This document shows, piece by piece, positions 18,188 through 27,543 of a DNA stretch of 64,000 bases. The translations under genes and the position numbers were made by a program. A model generated the notes under the pieces. That model did not search any database. It saw only the letters and a list, made by a program, of their open reading frames with translations, and was not told the origin of the DNA. Origin of the DNA: Novosphingobium aureum (lineage in GTDB: Bacteria; Pseudomonadota; Alphaproteobacteria; Sphingomonadales; Sphingomonadaceae); contig NZ_JADZGI010000002.1 in assembly GCF_015865035.1 (NCBI RefSeq), positions 124,001 to 188,000 on the forward strand, read 5' to 3'. Positions within the stretch are counted from its first letter, which is position 1. Every line of letters begins with the position of its first letter.

Positions 18188-20004
18188 GCGATACCTTCCC
18201 CTGGTCGACTCTGGGCATTGCCGAGACCACCGACCAGAAGGCGATCCGCAAGGCCTATGCCGATGCGATCAAGGCCATGGATCCCGACAGCGATGTCGAT
18301 GGTTTCGCGACCCTGCGGCGCGCTCGCGATCTCGCGCTCAGCACGGCCCGCATCATGCGCAAGGGGGATGCCTCTCAGGACGCACGCGACACAGGACCGG
18401 CACCTGCGGCCTACGAAGCCCCGGGCGCATCGCGCTGGGGACATGCAGCCCCCGACCTAGCCGGCGAGTGGATCTACGACGATGCCCTGACGGCACGACC
18501 CACCAACGGAGATTCGCAGCTCTCCTTTACCGGCCTGTCCACGCCTGCGGCTGCGGACAGCGCGCGCGGCGAAGCGCTGTCGCTTACCCTGCCATGGGGC
18601 GGCAACGGCCTCTCCGCGCCGGTGCTCGACGGTTACGGCGAAGTCGAGGCTGCCCTCGGCCTGACCCCCGGCCAGGCACCGGTCGAGCGACTGGAAGACC
18701 TGCTGACCCGGCCCGATGGCAGCTTTCGAGAAGACCCGCTCGACGAAGCCTCGCAAGTGGTTGCAAGGCGCGCGATGCACGCGATCCTCGACGAGGCGCG
18801 CGATGCCGACGTCACGCGCCATGACCGCATCGAAGGCCGCCTTGCCGCACTGCTGGCCAATGGCTGGCCGCGCAGTGCGCCCCTGCTCGAGGAAGCCGCC
18901 CAAGGCTTCAACTGGGCAAACGAATGGGACCGCTTCGATGCCCGCCCGGTCATTGCCTTCATCGGCCAGCGCCTGCGCGGACTACGGTTCGTCTCGCGGG
19001 TAGAGGACAGCGGGCACCGTTATCACCGGGCCTGGACCGAGCTTCGCCGCCCTGGCGCGGCCCCGTTCTGGCGCAGGTTGCAGATATCCTCGTCCGATAT
19101 CACAGGGCTGCTTTCCGGCATTCGCCATCACTTCCCCGAGGTCGAGGAGTATCTCGACAGCGCACGGGTCGCTTCGTGGGAAAAGAAGCGGGGCTGGCCG
19201 CGTGGGCTGCTGCTGGTCGGCTGGCTGCTCCTGCTCGGACTGTGGCTGTGGCGCATCGACTTCGGGCAAAAGCCCGAGTTCCTCGCCCCGGACGGGACCT
19301 ATATCCCGCTTGCCGAAGATGCCCCGGGTCCTGCCGACATCGACAAGGCTGCCGACGCCGCGATCGCGCAGGCCTTCGGCGGGGGCCACAATCTCGACTG
19401 GCTCTGGGATCGCCAGAACGATCTTGCCAGGGACCTGATTGCCAATCTGCAGGTCATCATGCGCGCGCCGAACGCGCAGAGCGAAGCATCGCAGGCTCTC
19501 GTCGATATCGTACGCCAGCGCCTGTTTTTCACCGCGCACGGCCTCGAGGGCAGCGAACTGGAAGAGGCCGCGCGCCTGCGCCTCGATCTGTTGCAGGCTG
19601 CGAGCACCGCGAGCCCAGCCGCTTGCGTAGACTTCCTGCGCTCGGCACGGATCGAGGGCGCAGTGACGATCCCCGCAGACTTGCGCCGTCGCGAACAGGT
19701 TCTGGCAGCCCGGCTTGCCGAACAGGGCCGCCTTGCGCCGCCACGATCGTCCTCACCGCGCACGATCCGCATACCCGCAAGCCTGATCGGCAGCGTCATC
19801 GCTGCGACCGGCCTCGACCAGTCGCAGGTCCGAGCAGCACTGCGCGGCGAAGCGGAAGTGGCAGGTAAGCCCGAGCCCGTGGACCCACCGAGCGATTCCG
19901 AGCGTTGTAGGGTCGCCATTGCCCTGCTCGATGCAGCCCTGCACTGGCAGGTCGATACGCTGGCCTCACGGCAAGCCCGTACCGAGATCCTGCGCACACT
20001 TTAG
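18184..20004 (+). CDS. Membrane-anchored J-like co-chaperone of HscC (DPD variant)
   Basis: A 606-aa protein. Residues about 5-55 read like the helix I-III part of a J domain (FPWSTLGI...KAIRKAYADAIKAMDPDSD...FATLRRARDLAL), but the essential HPD tripeptide is replaced by DPD (Asp33-Pro34-Asp35). A long, low-complexity and helical region follows, with one transmembrane helix at about 340-358 (GLLLVGWLLLLGLWLW) and a helical C-terminal domain. This resembles E. coli DjlB/DjlC, inner-membrane J proteins specific for HscC. It overlaps hscC by 4 nt, so the two are almost certainly functional partners. Whether the DPD form stimulates ATPase cannot be told from sequence. Confidence 0.75.
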   Translation: MSDTFPWSTLGIAETTDQKAIRKAYADAIKAMDPDSDVDGFATLRRARDLALSTARIMRKGDASQDARDTGPAPAAYEAPGASRWGHAAPDLAGEWIYDDALTARPTNGDSQLSFTGLSTPAAADSARGEALSLTLPWGGNGLSAPVLDGYGEVEAALGLTPGQAPVERLEDLLTRPDGSFREDPLDEASQVVARRAMHAILDEARDADVTRHDRIEGRLAALLANGWPRSAPLLEEAAQGFNWANEWDRFDARPVIAFIGQRLRGLRFVSRVEDSGHRYHRAWTELRRPGAAPFWRRLQISSSDITGLLSGIRHHFPEVEEYLDSARVASWEKKRGWPRGLLLVGWLLLLGLWLWRIDFGQKPEFLAPDGTYIPLAEDAPGPADIDKAADAAIAQAFGGGHNLDWLWDRQNDLARDLIANLQVIMRAPNAQSEASQALVDIVRQRLFFTAHGLEGSELEEAARLRLDLLQAASTASPAACVDFLRSARIEGAVTIPADLRRREQVLAARLAEQGRLAPPRSSSPRTIRIPASLIGSVIAATGLDQSQVRAALRGEAEVAGKPEPVDPPSDSERCRVAIALLDAALHWQVDTLASRQARTEILRTL

Positions 20005-20105
20005 GCACGGTTCAGCTTGATACTGTAGACTGCCCGCCAAGCGACGCCCATTGCTTGTACGAGACGCGTGCGAGCAATGGCCACGATGTCACGGGAGAAG
20101 CCGCC

Positions 20106-20810
20106 ATGATCGCAGCAGCCCTGCACCCAGCCGCGAGGGGCCGCGCAACTCGCCTGCGTTTGGCCTCGTCTGCGCTGCTGTCCCTCGCTCCCCTCCTCGC
20201 CTTCTCCTTCGCACCTGCCGCCAGCGCCCGCCCCCGCGAAATGCCACCACTGCCCGCCGAACGCGAAACCGCGCGCGAGCAACAAGTCGCCGTGCTCGCA
20301 GGTGGCTGTTTCTGGGGTATCGAGGCGGTCTTCGAGCATGTCCGCGGAGTTCGTTCGGTCCACGCAGGCTATGCCGGAGGAACCGCGAAGGACGCGCATT
20401 ACCGCGCGGTTTCGAGCCAGCGCACCGATCATGCCGAAGCGGTCCGGATTGCCTACGATCCGAGCGAAGTGCGCTACGCGAAATTGCTCGAGATATTCTT
20501 TGCCGTCGCGCACGACCCAACACAGCTCAACCGCCAGACGCCCGACGTCGGGCGAAGCTACCGCTCGGCCATCTTCCCGCAGAACGCGCAGCAACGACAG
20601 ATCGCGCTAGACTACATTTCGGCGCTCGACATGGCGCGCACCTTCGGCAAGCCGGTTGCGACCTCGGTCGAGGACGGCGTGTTCTACCCGGCCGAAGCCT
20701 ACCATCAGGACTTTCTGCGCAAGAACCCGCGCAACGCCTATATCGTACGCTGGGACATGCCCAAGCTGACCGAGCTGAAGAAGGCCTACCCTGCCCTCTA
20801 CCGCGACTGA
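20106..20810 (+). CDS. msrA: Exported peptide-methionine (S)-S-oxide reductase
   Basis: A 234-aa protein. An N-terminal basic-hydrophobic signal peptide (about 1-45, ending APAASARP) precedes the MsrA domain, whose catalytic Cys lies in AGGCFWGIE; VHAGYAGG and YHQDFL are further family motifs. Predicted to repair S-form methionine sulfoxide in periplasmic proteins. Start ATG 20106 follows GGGAGAAGCCGCC; upstream residues in frame are not part of a signal. No MsrB domain is fused. Its stop codon abuts the stop of the convergent flavoprotein gene with no base between. Confidence 0.93.
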   Translation: MIAAALHPAARGRATRLRLASSALLSLAPLLAFSFAPAASARPREMPPLPAERETAREQQVAVLAGGCFWGIEAVFEHVRGVRSVHAGYAGGTAKDAHYRAVSSQRTDHAEAVRIAYDPSEVRYAKLLEIFFAVAHDPTQLNRQTPDVGRSYRSAIFPQNAQQRQIALDYISALDMARTFGKPVATSVEDGVFYPAEAYHQDFLRKNPRNAYIVRWDMPKLTELKKAYPALYRD

Positions 20811-22004
20811 TCAGGCCAGGATCGCCGAGCCTGCCGCATGGCCGCTCGCCCAGGCCCACTGGAAATTGTAGCCGCCCAGCCATCCGGTGACATCGGCTGC
20901 CTCGCCGATGACATAGAGCCCGGGCACCTTGTTCGCTTCCATCGTCTTCGACGACAGCGCTGCGGTGTCGATACCGCCTGCGGTAACCTCGGCCTTGGCA
21001 AAGCCTTCCGAACCATCGGGGACAAAAGGCCAGCGCGCGAGCCTTTCCTCGGCTGCGGTCAGCGCCTTGTCGGAAAGGTTGCCGAGATCGCCCGAAAGCG
21101 CGAGCCGCTCGGCCAGCGCATCGGCAAGGCGCCCGGGCAGCGCCTCGTTCAGAACCTTGCGCAGGCCGACACGCGGGCGCTCGCGCTTGGCCTCGCGCAG
21201 CCAGCCGCTGCGACGATCCGGCACGAGATCGGCAGCGAGCCGGTCACCACGCTGCCAGTAGCTCGACGCCTGCAGGATAGCGGGGCCGGAAAGACCGCGA
21301 TGGGTGAACAGCGCCGCCTCGCGGAATTCGGCCTTGCCGAAGGTGCCGTCGATGCGCGCGACGATGTCGGTGGCAACGCCCGAGAGCTCGCGGAACAGAG
21401 CCTCTTCGGCAGGCAGTGTCAGCGGCACCAGCGCAGGGCGCGGCTGCACTACCTTGAGCCCGAACTGGCGCGCGAGGTCGTAGGCGAAACCGGTCGCGCC
21501 CATCTTGGGGATCGAGGGCCCGCCGGTCGCGATCACCAATGCTGGCGCCTGTGCGCTCTGCGCGCCGTAGCCGACCCGGAAGGCGCCGGGCTCGCCAGCG
21601 ACCTCGGCGATCGCGTCGCCGCAATGGACCGTAACGTCACCGCGCGCGCATTCGGCAAGCAGCATGTCGAGGATCTGGCGCGCCGAGCCGTCGCAGAACA
21701 GCTGGCCCAGCGTCTTCTCGTGCCAGGCGATGCCGTGCGCCTCGACCAGATCGAGGAAATCGCGCGCGGTGTAGCGGCGCAGCGCCGACTTGGCGAAATG
21801 GCGGTTGGACGAGAGATAGCGCTCGGGCGCAATGCCAAGGTTGGTGAAGTTGCAGCGTCCGCCGCCCGAGATCAGGATCTTCTTGCCCGGCTTGTCGGCG
21901 TGATCGAGAACCAGCACCCGCTTGCCGCGCTGGCCTGCCGTGGCCGCGCAGAACAGCCCGGCCGCACCCGCGCCCAGCACGATGGCGTCGTATTTCTGCG
22001 TCAT
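20811..22004 (-). CDS. YhiN/HI0933-family NAD(P)/FAD-dependent oxidoreductase
   Basis: A 397-aa flavoprotein. N-terminal Rossmann motif GAGAAGLFCA, then the family hallmark ISGGGRCNFTN at about residues 46-56, and the C-terminal AGGIDTAALSSKTMEANKVPGLY followed by GYNFQWAWASG. This is the HI0933/YhiN family (BaiN-like); the physiological substrate in most bacteria is unknown. It is on the same strand as, and 72 nt downstream of, another flavoprotein gene, so the two may be co-transcribed. Confidence 0.9.
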   Translation of the reverse strand: MTQKYDAIVLGAGAAGLFCAATAGQRGKRVLVLDHADKPGKKILISGGGRCNFTNLGIAPERYLSSNRHFAKSALRRYTARDFLDLVEAHGIAWHEKTLGQLFCDGSARQILDMLLAECARGDVTVHCGDAIAEVAGEPGAFRVGYGAQSAQAPALVIATGGPSIPKMGATGFAYDLARQFGLKVVQPRPALVPLTLPAEEALFRELSGVATDIVARIDGTFGKAEFREAALFTHRGLSGPAILQASSYWQRGDRLAADLVPDRRSGWLREAKRERPRVGLRKVLNEALPGRLADALAERLALSGDLGNLSDKALTAAEERLARWPFVPDGSEGFAKAEVTAGGIDTAALSSKTMEANKVPGLYVIGEAADVTGWLGGYNFQWAWASGHAAGSAILA

Positions 22005-22076
22005 GCGCTGACCATGCCTCTGGACAGGCTCGACGCGAGCGGGGCCTTCGGGTTACGTGCCATGACGGTGATGAGC

Positions 22077-23699
22077 TCAGGCAGGGACAAGATCGAGCGC
22101 GATCGCCTCGGCGACGCGGATGCCGTCGACCGCTGCCGAGAGGATGCCCCCTGCATAGCCTGCGCCCTCGCCCGCCGGGTAGAGGCCGCGTGTGTTGAGG
22201 CTGTTGAAGTCGCGCCCGCGGGTGATGCGCAAGGGCGAGGAGGTGCGCGTCTCGACGCCGGTCATGACCACGTCGGGATGGTCGTAGCCGGGCACCTGTC
22301 GTCCGAAGACCGGCAGCGCCTCGCGCAACGCATCGACCACGAAATCGGGGAGCACCTCGGCCAGATCGGTCGGGGTGACGCCGGGCTGGTAGCTCGGGGT
22401 CACTTCGCCGAGGTCGGTCGAGGGGCGCTTGGCGAGGAAATCGCCCAGCTTCTGCCCCGGCGCCTTGTAGTTCGAGCCGCCCGCGACGAAGGCGCGCTCC
22501 TCCAGCTCGCGCTGGAGCGCGATGCCCGCGAGCGGGCTGCCGGGAAAGTCGCGCTCGGGATCAATGTCGACGACGAGGCCCGAGTTGGCGTTGAATTCAG
22601 CGCGCGAATACTGGCTCATGCCGTTGGTGACGACACGCCCTTCCTCGCTGGCGGCGGCGACCACGCGCCCGCCCGGGCACATGCAGAACGAATAGACCGT
22701 GCGCCCGTTCGAACACTTGTGCGAGATCGAGTAGGCGGCAGCGCCAAGGATCTTGTTGCCCGCATTGGGACCGTAGCGGGCCTTGTCGATCCAACCTTGC
22801 GGATGTTCGATGCGCACGCCGATCGAGAAGGGCTTGGCCTCGACATAAACGCCGCGCTTGTGCAGCACCTCGAAGGTGTCGCGCGCAGAGTGGCCGACGG
22901 CGAGCAGGACGTGGGTCGCGGGCAGGAAGTCGCCGTTCGAGAGGTGCAGCCCGACGAGCCTGCGCGCGCCGTCCTCGCCGGTCTCGACCTCGAAATCGTC
23001 GACGCGTGTGCCGAAGCGGTATTCCCCGCCCAGCTGCTCGATCGTCTCGCGCATCGACATCACCATCGTGACGAGGCGGAAGGTGCCGATATGCGGGTGT
23101 GCCTCGGTGAGAATGTCGTCGGGGGCCCCGGCCTTGACGAATTCGGTGAGGACCTTTCGACCGAGGTGGCGCGGGTCCTTGATGCGGCTGTAGAGCTTGC
23201 CGTCGGAGAAGGTCCCCGCACCGCCCTCGCCGAACTGGACGTTGCTCTCGGGATCGAGCACCGAACGGCGCCACAGGCCCCAGGTGTCCTTGGTGCGTTC
23301 GCGCACCGCCTTTCCGCGCTCGACGATGATCGGCTTCAAGCCCATCTGCGCGAGAACCAGCGCTGCGAGCAGCCCGCAAGGCCCCGCCCCGATCACCACC
23401 GGCCGCGGCCCCGCATAGTCCTCGGGCGCTCGGGTGACGAACTTGTAGCTGGTGTCGGGCGTGCGCCGCACGTGCTGGTCGCCCGCGAAGCGCTCGAGCA
23501 GTTCCGCCTCGTTCGCGACCTGAAGGTCGAGCGTATAGACCAGCTTGATCGCGCTCTTGCGCCGCGCATCGTTGCCGCGCCGGGCGACAACAAGACGCTC
23601 CAGCGCCTCGGGGGTAATACCGAGACGCTCGCAGGCGGCGCGCTCGAGGTCCTGCGGAGCATGGTCGAGCGGCAAGGCAAGGTCGGACAGTCGGATCAT
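22077..23699 (-). CDS. Uncharacterised FAD-dependent dehydrogenase (COG2509 type)
   Basis: A 540-aa protein with an N-terminal roughly 100-residue basic alpha/beta domain, then a FAD-binding Rossmann motif PVVIGAGPCGLLAAL at about 102-116, the NVQFGEGGAGTFSDGKLYSR segment and the C-terminal GEGAGYAGGILSAAVDG that contacts FAD. This is the conserved 'FAD-dependent dehydrogenase' group found widely in bacteria; no substrate is established. No signal peptide. It lies upstream of the YhiN-family gene. Confidence 0.88.
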   Translation of the reverse strand: MIRLSDLALPLDHAPQDLERAACERLGITPEALERLVVARRGNDARRKSAIKLVYTLDLQVANEAELLERFAGDQHVRRTPDTSYKFVTRAPEDYAGPRPVVIGAGPCGLLAALVLAQMGLKPIIVERGKAVRERTKDTWGLWRRSVLDPESNVQFGEGGAGTFSDGKLYSRIKDPRHLGRKVLTEFVKAGAPDDILTEAHPHIGTFRLVTMVMSMRETIEQLGGEYRFGTRVDDFEVETGEDGARRLVGLHLSNGDFLPATHVLLAVGHSARDTFEVLHKRGVYVEAKPFSIGVRIEHPQGWIDKARYGPNAGNKILGAAAYSISHKCSNGRTVYSFCMCPGGRVVAAASEEGRVVTNGMSQYSRAEFNANSGLVVDIDPERDFPGSPLAGIALQRELEERAFVAGGSNYKAPGQKLGDFLAKRPSTDLGEVTPSYQPGVTPTDLAEVLPDFVVDALREALPVFGRQVPGYDHPDVVMTGVETRTSSPLRITRGRDFNSLNTRGLYPAGEGAGYAGGILSAAVDGIRVAEAIALDLVPA

Positions 23700-23870
23700 G
23701 GCGCGCCCTTATACACCTTTACAGGCCAGCGCCATCGTCTTGCGAAGAGTCTGACGCTGCTCCCGAAGGGCCGCGAGGCTGCCCGCAAAAACCTAAGAGA
23801 GCCCTTTGCCAGCCCTCCGCATGCGGTCTAGAAGCGCGCCCGAAGGCAACCCCGGGACAGGAGACCGGCC

Positions 23871-24211
23871 ATGTTCATCGCGATGAACCGCTTCCAGGTC
23901 GTGCACGGCGACGAGGACAAGTTCGAGACCATGTGGAAGACTCGCGAGAGCTTCCTACAGGACGTGCCGGGCTTGCCGGTTTCGCCCTGCTGCGCGGCCC
24001 CGGCGAAGCCGACCACACGCTCTACGCCTCGCATACGCGCTGGGCATCGCGCGATGCCTTCGAGGCGTGGACCCGCTCGGACGCATTCCGCAAGGCCCAC
24101 GCCAATGCCGGCACGCGCGGCGAGACGGACAAGCCGACTTACCTCGGACCGCCACGCTTCGAAGGCTTCGAGGCCGTCCACACCATTGCCGCACCGGGAG
24201 AGGAAAACTGA
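23871..24211 (+). pseudogene. ABM-domain monooxygenase gene with a single-base frameshift
   Basis: The first 34 codons read MFIAMNRFQVV...FLQDVPG, the N-terminus of an antibiotic-biosynthesis-monooxygenase/HmoA-type (IsdG-like) protein. The rest of the family sequence (AGFALLRGPGEADHTLYASH...) continues in another frame and ends at 24211. The switch falls at about 23972-23975, where one base appears to be missing after GGCTT. A good ribosome-binding site GGAGAC precedes the ATG. Such proteins degrade haem or monooxygenate small aromatics; the next gene encodes a haemoglobin. It is either a true pseudogene or a sequencing error, which cannot be separated here. Confidence 0.75.
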
Positions 24212-24594
24212 GCGAGCCGACCCTCTATGAGCGCATCGGCGGCGCGCCGACCATCGCGGCCCTCGTCGACGGCTTCTACGACCGCATGGACGCACGCGAG
24301 GAAGCGCGCGACCTGCGCGCATTGCACCGCGAAGATCTCTCCGAATCGCGCCGCAGCCTCAAGAACTACCTCAGCGAATGGCTCGGTGGCCCTGCACTCT
24401 ACAGCCCCGAGAAAGGCCATCCGCGCATGCGCATGCGCCACATGCACGTGAAGATCGGCCTCGCTGCACGCGACGCGTGGCTCGCCTGCATGCGCGACGC
24501 GCTCGACGAGACCGTCAGTGACGAGGAGGCGCGCGCCGCTATCTACGGCAACATGGCCAAGCTCGCCGACTGGATGCGCAACGTCGAGGGCTGA
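24208..24594 (+). CDS. Group II truncated haemoglobin
   Basis: A 128-aa 2-on-2 globin. TLYERIGGAPTIAALVDGFYDRM is the A/B helix region; LSEWLGGP and YSPEKGHPRMRMRHMHVKIG hold the E-F region with the proximal His in RHMHV, as in group II. The reading frame has no ATG or GTG near the family N-terminus; the best start is CTG 24208-24210, giving LSEPTLYERIG, overlapping the ABM gene stop as CTGA and preceded by GAGAGGAAAA. It likely binds O2 or NO. Pairing with an ABM/HmoA-type gene is common and suggests haem or nitrosative-stress chemistry. Family call is firm, start is tentative. Confidence 0.88.
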   Translation: MSEPTLYERIGGAPTIAALVDGFYDRMDAREEARDLRALHREDLSESRRSLKNYLSEWLGGPALYSPEKGHPRMRMRHMHVKIGLAARDAWLACMRDALDETVSDEEARAAIYGNMAKLADWMRNVEG

Positions 24595-24615
24595 GGACGC
24601 AAGGGCCCTGCCTGC

Positions 24616-25185
24616 TTACTTGCTCGGATGGATTTCCTTGGTGCGGCTGCCCTTGAGGCTGATCCCCGCCATCAGGCCCTTCTGGCTGAAGGCGAAGGCG
24701 TAGACCGCCTTGTCGAGGCTGGTCGTATCGAGTTCGGCCGCAGCGCCCTTGTCGAGCACGACCACGTTGGGATCGGAGCCGACGTCCCAGTTGGCATCCG
24801 AGGAGGCCTCGGCAAGCTTTTCGTCGGTCATGAAGAACAGCGCATAGCCATAACTCTGCCCACCCGCCTGCAGGCCGACCGAGGCGCTCGAGATGTTGAA
24901 ATACTTCGAGACCTTGTCGTCGACGAGCAGCACCCCGTCGCCCGAGGAACCGGCGATGACGAAGCCGCCCTTGATGATGTTGGGGAAGACCATCACGCCC
25001 TTGGCACGCTCGCCGATGGCGGCCGCCTTGGGATTGCCCGCATAGAGTTCGGCCAGCGCGGCGCGCGACTTGGCCTCGATCTCCGCGGCAGGTTCGCGCG
25101 CCATGGCCGGGACCGGCAACATGCTGGCCAGTGCCGCCGCGGACAGGGTCATCATCGCCGACCTACGCGTAAATCCGGTGAACAT
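24616..25185 (-). CDS. Exported SYLF (YSC84-like) lipid-binding protein
   Basis: A 189-aa protein. An N-terminal signal (about 1-29, RRSAMMTLSAAALASM...AMA) leads into a SYLF domain with GVMVFPNIIKGGFVIAGSSGDGVL and ASVGLQAGGQSYGYALFFMT, ending with a QKGLMAGISLKGSR motif. SYLF domains bind phosphoinositides in eukaryotes; bacterial members are periplasmic and of uncertain function. Start ATG 25183-25185 follows GGGAGATCC. It is convergent with the globin gene and divergent from the siderophore receptor. Confidence 0.88.
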   Translation of the reverse strand: MFTGFTRRSAMMTLSAAALASMLPVPAMAREPAAEIEAKSRAALAELYAGNPKAAAIGERAKGVMVFPNIIKGGFVIAGSSGDGVLLVDDKVSKYFNISSASVGLQAGGQSYGYALFFMTDEKLAEASSDANWDVGSDPNVVVLDKGAAAELDTTSLDKAVYAFAFSQKGLMAGISLKGSRTKEIHPSK

Positions 25186-25379
25186 CGAAGGATCTCCCAG
25201 CTGAGCCTGGCGGGAAAGTCCGCCATTCCTGCAAGGTTCTACGCAAGGTCAAGGCCCTGCGACCATCGACATAAACCCTGAATTCGCCCGGCGAGGCCCC
25301 GGTCAATGCCTCGGCTTGTCCACGCAAGCGCCGGCCATGCCGGTTGACACCATGCCTCCACCTGATAGATCGCGATTCG

Positions 25380-25400
25380 CTAATGATAATGACTATCAAT
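25380..25400 (+). promoter_or_regulatory. Fur box upstream of the siderophore receptor operon
   Basis: The bases CTAATGATAATGACTATCAA match the Fur consensus GATAATGATAATCATTATC in most positions. It lies about 15-35 nt before the GTG start of the TonB-dependent receptor, where binding would block transcription or elongation. It predicts repression of the three-gene operon in iron-replete cells. Confidence 0.8.
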
Positions 25401-25414
25401 AACGGAGACTAATC

Positions 25415-27541
25415 GTGATCGCAGACCGGGGCTTCAACATGGGGACAGGACAGGCGCAGGCGCCCGGCATGCGCGCGGGCACCTCCCGGCTCGCGATTGC
25501 GCTGGCGACGATCGGCCTCGGCCTCGGTCTCGCTACGGGTGTTCAGGCAGCCGAAGCGGAAATTGGCTCCGGCGACATCGTGGTGACAGGCGCGGTGCCC
25601 GACGACTACACCGTCGAAGGCCAGTCCAGCTCGACCCGCCTCGACATCTCGCTGCGCGAAACGCCCCAGTCGGTCAGCGTCGTCAGCCGCGCGCAGATCG
25701 AGGACTTCAATCTCGACACCGTGCGCGATGTCCTGCGCCGCACCACCGGCGTGAACGTCGAGACGTTCGATTCGGAGCGCACTTATTACAATGCACGCGG
25801 CTTCGACATCGTCAGCTTCCAGTACGATGGCGTCGGTATGCCGCTGGCGCAGGGTATCCAGATCGGCGCAGCCGACACCGCGCTGTTCGAGCGCGTCGAG
25901 ATCGTGCGCGGCGCGACCGGCCTGCTCTCGCAGACCGGCAACCCCTCGGCCACGATCAACTTCGTGCGCAAGCGCGCCAAGCGCGAGACCGGCGGTTATG
26001 CAACCTTGTCCTACGGCTCGTTCGACCAGGTGCGCGGCGACGTGGACGTCAATGCCGCCCTGACCGAGAACGGCGGTCTGCGTGCCCGCTTCGTCGGCGC
26101 TTACGAAAGCGCCGATAGCTACCTCGACTATTACTCGACCTCGCGTCTTACGCTCTACGGCACCGTCTCTGCGGACCTCGGCCCCGACACCGTCGCGACG
26201 GTCGGCTATTCCTGGCAGGAAAGCGCGCCGAAGGGCGTGACCTGGGGCGCGCTGCCGGTGACCGATGCCGAAGGCAATCCGGCATCGTACGACCGCTCGA
26301 CCTCGAGTGCGCAGCCCTGGACCAACTGGACTTCGACCGACCGCCAGCTCTTCGCCGATATCACGCATGATCTGGGCAACGACTGGCAAGCCAAGGTCTC
26401 TGTCCAGCGCCGTGCCTTCGATGGCGATGCCGAGCTGTTCTACATCTATTACTCGGGCGACACGCTCGTCTCCTATCCCGGTGCCTACAAAGACCATCAG
26501 CGCGATACGACCATTGATGCGCATATCGGCGGCAGCTTCGAGCTGGCCGGGCGCGAGCACGAGGTCCTGTTCGGCGGCACCTATGGCGAACAGCGGCTGA
26601 TCGAATCGCAGGCCAGCGCGCCCGATTCCTTCGGCATTCCCCTGCCCGGCGACACCGCCTTCCAGGGCACTTTCCCTTATCCCGACTTCGGCGACTACGC
26701 CGTCGCGGCCGATTACACGACCAAGATCTACACCGGCTACGGCCTTGCTCGCCTCTCGCTTGCCGAGCCGCTCAAGCTGATGCTCGGCGGCAATGTCGCG
26801 CGGGCAGAACGCAACGGCGTCTCCTATGGCACGCCCTACAATTTCGCGAAGACCAAGTTCCTGCCCTTCGCCGGCGTGACGCTCGACCTCACCGGCAACC
26901 TCACCGCCTATGCCAGCTATGCAACGATCTTCAATCCGCAGGTCGAGACCGACATCGACGGCAACGTGCTCGCACCGCTCGAGGGCGAGACCTACGAGGC
27001 GGGCATCAAGGGCGAGTGGCTGGAAGGTCGCCTCAATGCCTCGCTCGCCGTGTTCAAGACCAAGCAGGACAACGTCGCTCGGCAGGCAGGCTTCAACCCG
27101 GATCTCGGGATCAACTACTACACCGCCGAGGACAACCGCTCGCAAGGTGTGGAATTCGACGTGAGCGGCGAACTGCTCCCCGGCCTGCAGCTCACCGGCG
27201 GCTATGCCTATGTCGATATCGAGGACGATGCCGGAGAGGATGCACGCCTGTTCATCCCGCGCCATACGGTACGCCTGACCGCTGCCTATACGCCGCCCGC
27301 CCTTGAGGCGCTACGTCTGGGCGCATCGGCCCGCTATCAGAGCAAGATCGAGAACGGCGTGACACAGGGCGACTATGCTCTCGTCGATCTCATGGCCCGC
27401 TACCAGCTCACTCCGAACATCTCGCTCGGCGCCAACGTCGATAACGTGACCGGCGTGAAGTACTGGTCGAGCCTGCAGAGCGCCCAAGCCTACTATGGCG
27501 CCCCGCGCACCGTGCGCGGCACGCTCGGCCTGAGCTTCTGA
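25415..27541 (+). CDS. TonB-dependent siderophore receptor
   Basis: A 708-aa outer-membrane receptor. A signal peptide ends near VQAAEAE; the plug contains RETPQSVSVVSRAQIEDF and IVRGATGLLSQTGNPSATINFVRKR, hallmarks of the ferric-siderophore group (FpvA/FhuE-like); the 22-strand barrel ends in GTLGLSF with C-terminal Phe. No N-terminal signalling (STN) domain is present, so it does not drive an ECF sigma cascade. Start GTG 25415 has GGAGA at -7 to -11; an ATG at 25439 is possible. A Fur box lies directly upstream and two membrane-protein genes follow in the same operon. Confidence 0.92.
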   Translation: MIADRGFNMGTGQAQAPGMRAGTSRLAIALATIGLGLGLATGVQAAEAEIGSGDIVVTGAVPDDYTVEGQSSSTRLDISLRETPQSVSVVSRAQIEDFNLDTVRDVLRRTTGVNVETFDSERTYYNARGFDIVSFQYDGVGMPLAQGIQIGAADTALFERVEIVRGATGLLSQTGNPSATINFVRKRAKRETGGYATLSYGSFDQVRGDVDVNAALTENGGLRARFVGAYESADSYLDYYSTSRLTLYGTVSADLGPDTVATVGYSWQESAPKGVTWGALPVTDAEGNPASYDRSTSSAQPWTNWTSTDRQLFADITHDLGNDWQAKVSVQRRAFDGDAELFYIYYSGDTLVSYPGAYKDHQRDTTIDAHIGGSFELAGREHEVLFGGTYGEQRLIESQASAPDSFGIPLPGDTAFQGTFPYPDFGDYAVAADYTTKIYTGYGLARLSLAEPLKLMLGGNVARAERNGVSYGTPYNFAKTKFLPFAGVTLDLTGNLTAYASYATIFNPQVETDIDGNVLAPLEGETYEAGIKGEWLEGRLNASLAVFKTKQDNVARQAGFNPDLGINYYTAEDNRSQGVEFDVSGELLPGLQLTGGYAYVDIEDDAGEDARLFIPRHTVRLTAAYTPPALEALRLGASARYQSKIENGVTQGDYALVDLMARYQLTPNISLGANVDNVTGVKYWSSLQSAQAYYGAPRTVRGTLGLSF

Positions 27542-27543
27542 GC

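Noticed and set aside
20838..23831. 997-codon plus-strand open frame
   Set aside because: It is antisense to two clear flavoprotein genes (YhiN family and COG2509 type); the amino-acid composition is Arg/Ala-rich without domains. High GC makes stop codons rare on the opposite strand.
25409..27265. 618-codon minus-strand open frame
   Set aside because: Antisense to the siderophore receptor, whose frame has signal peptide, plug and barrel features.
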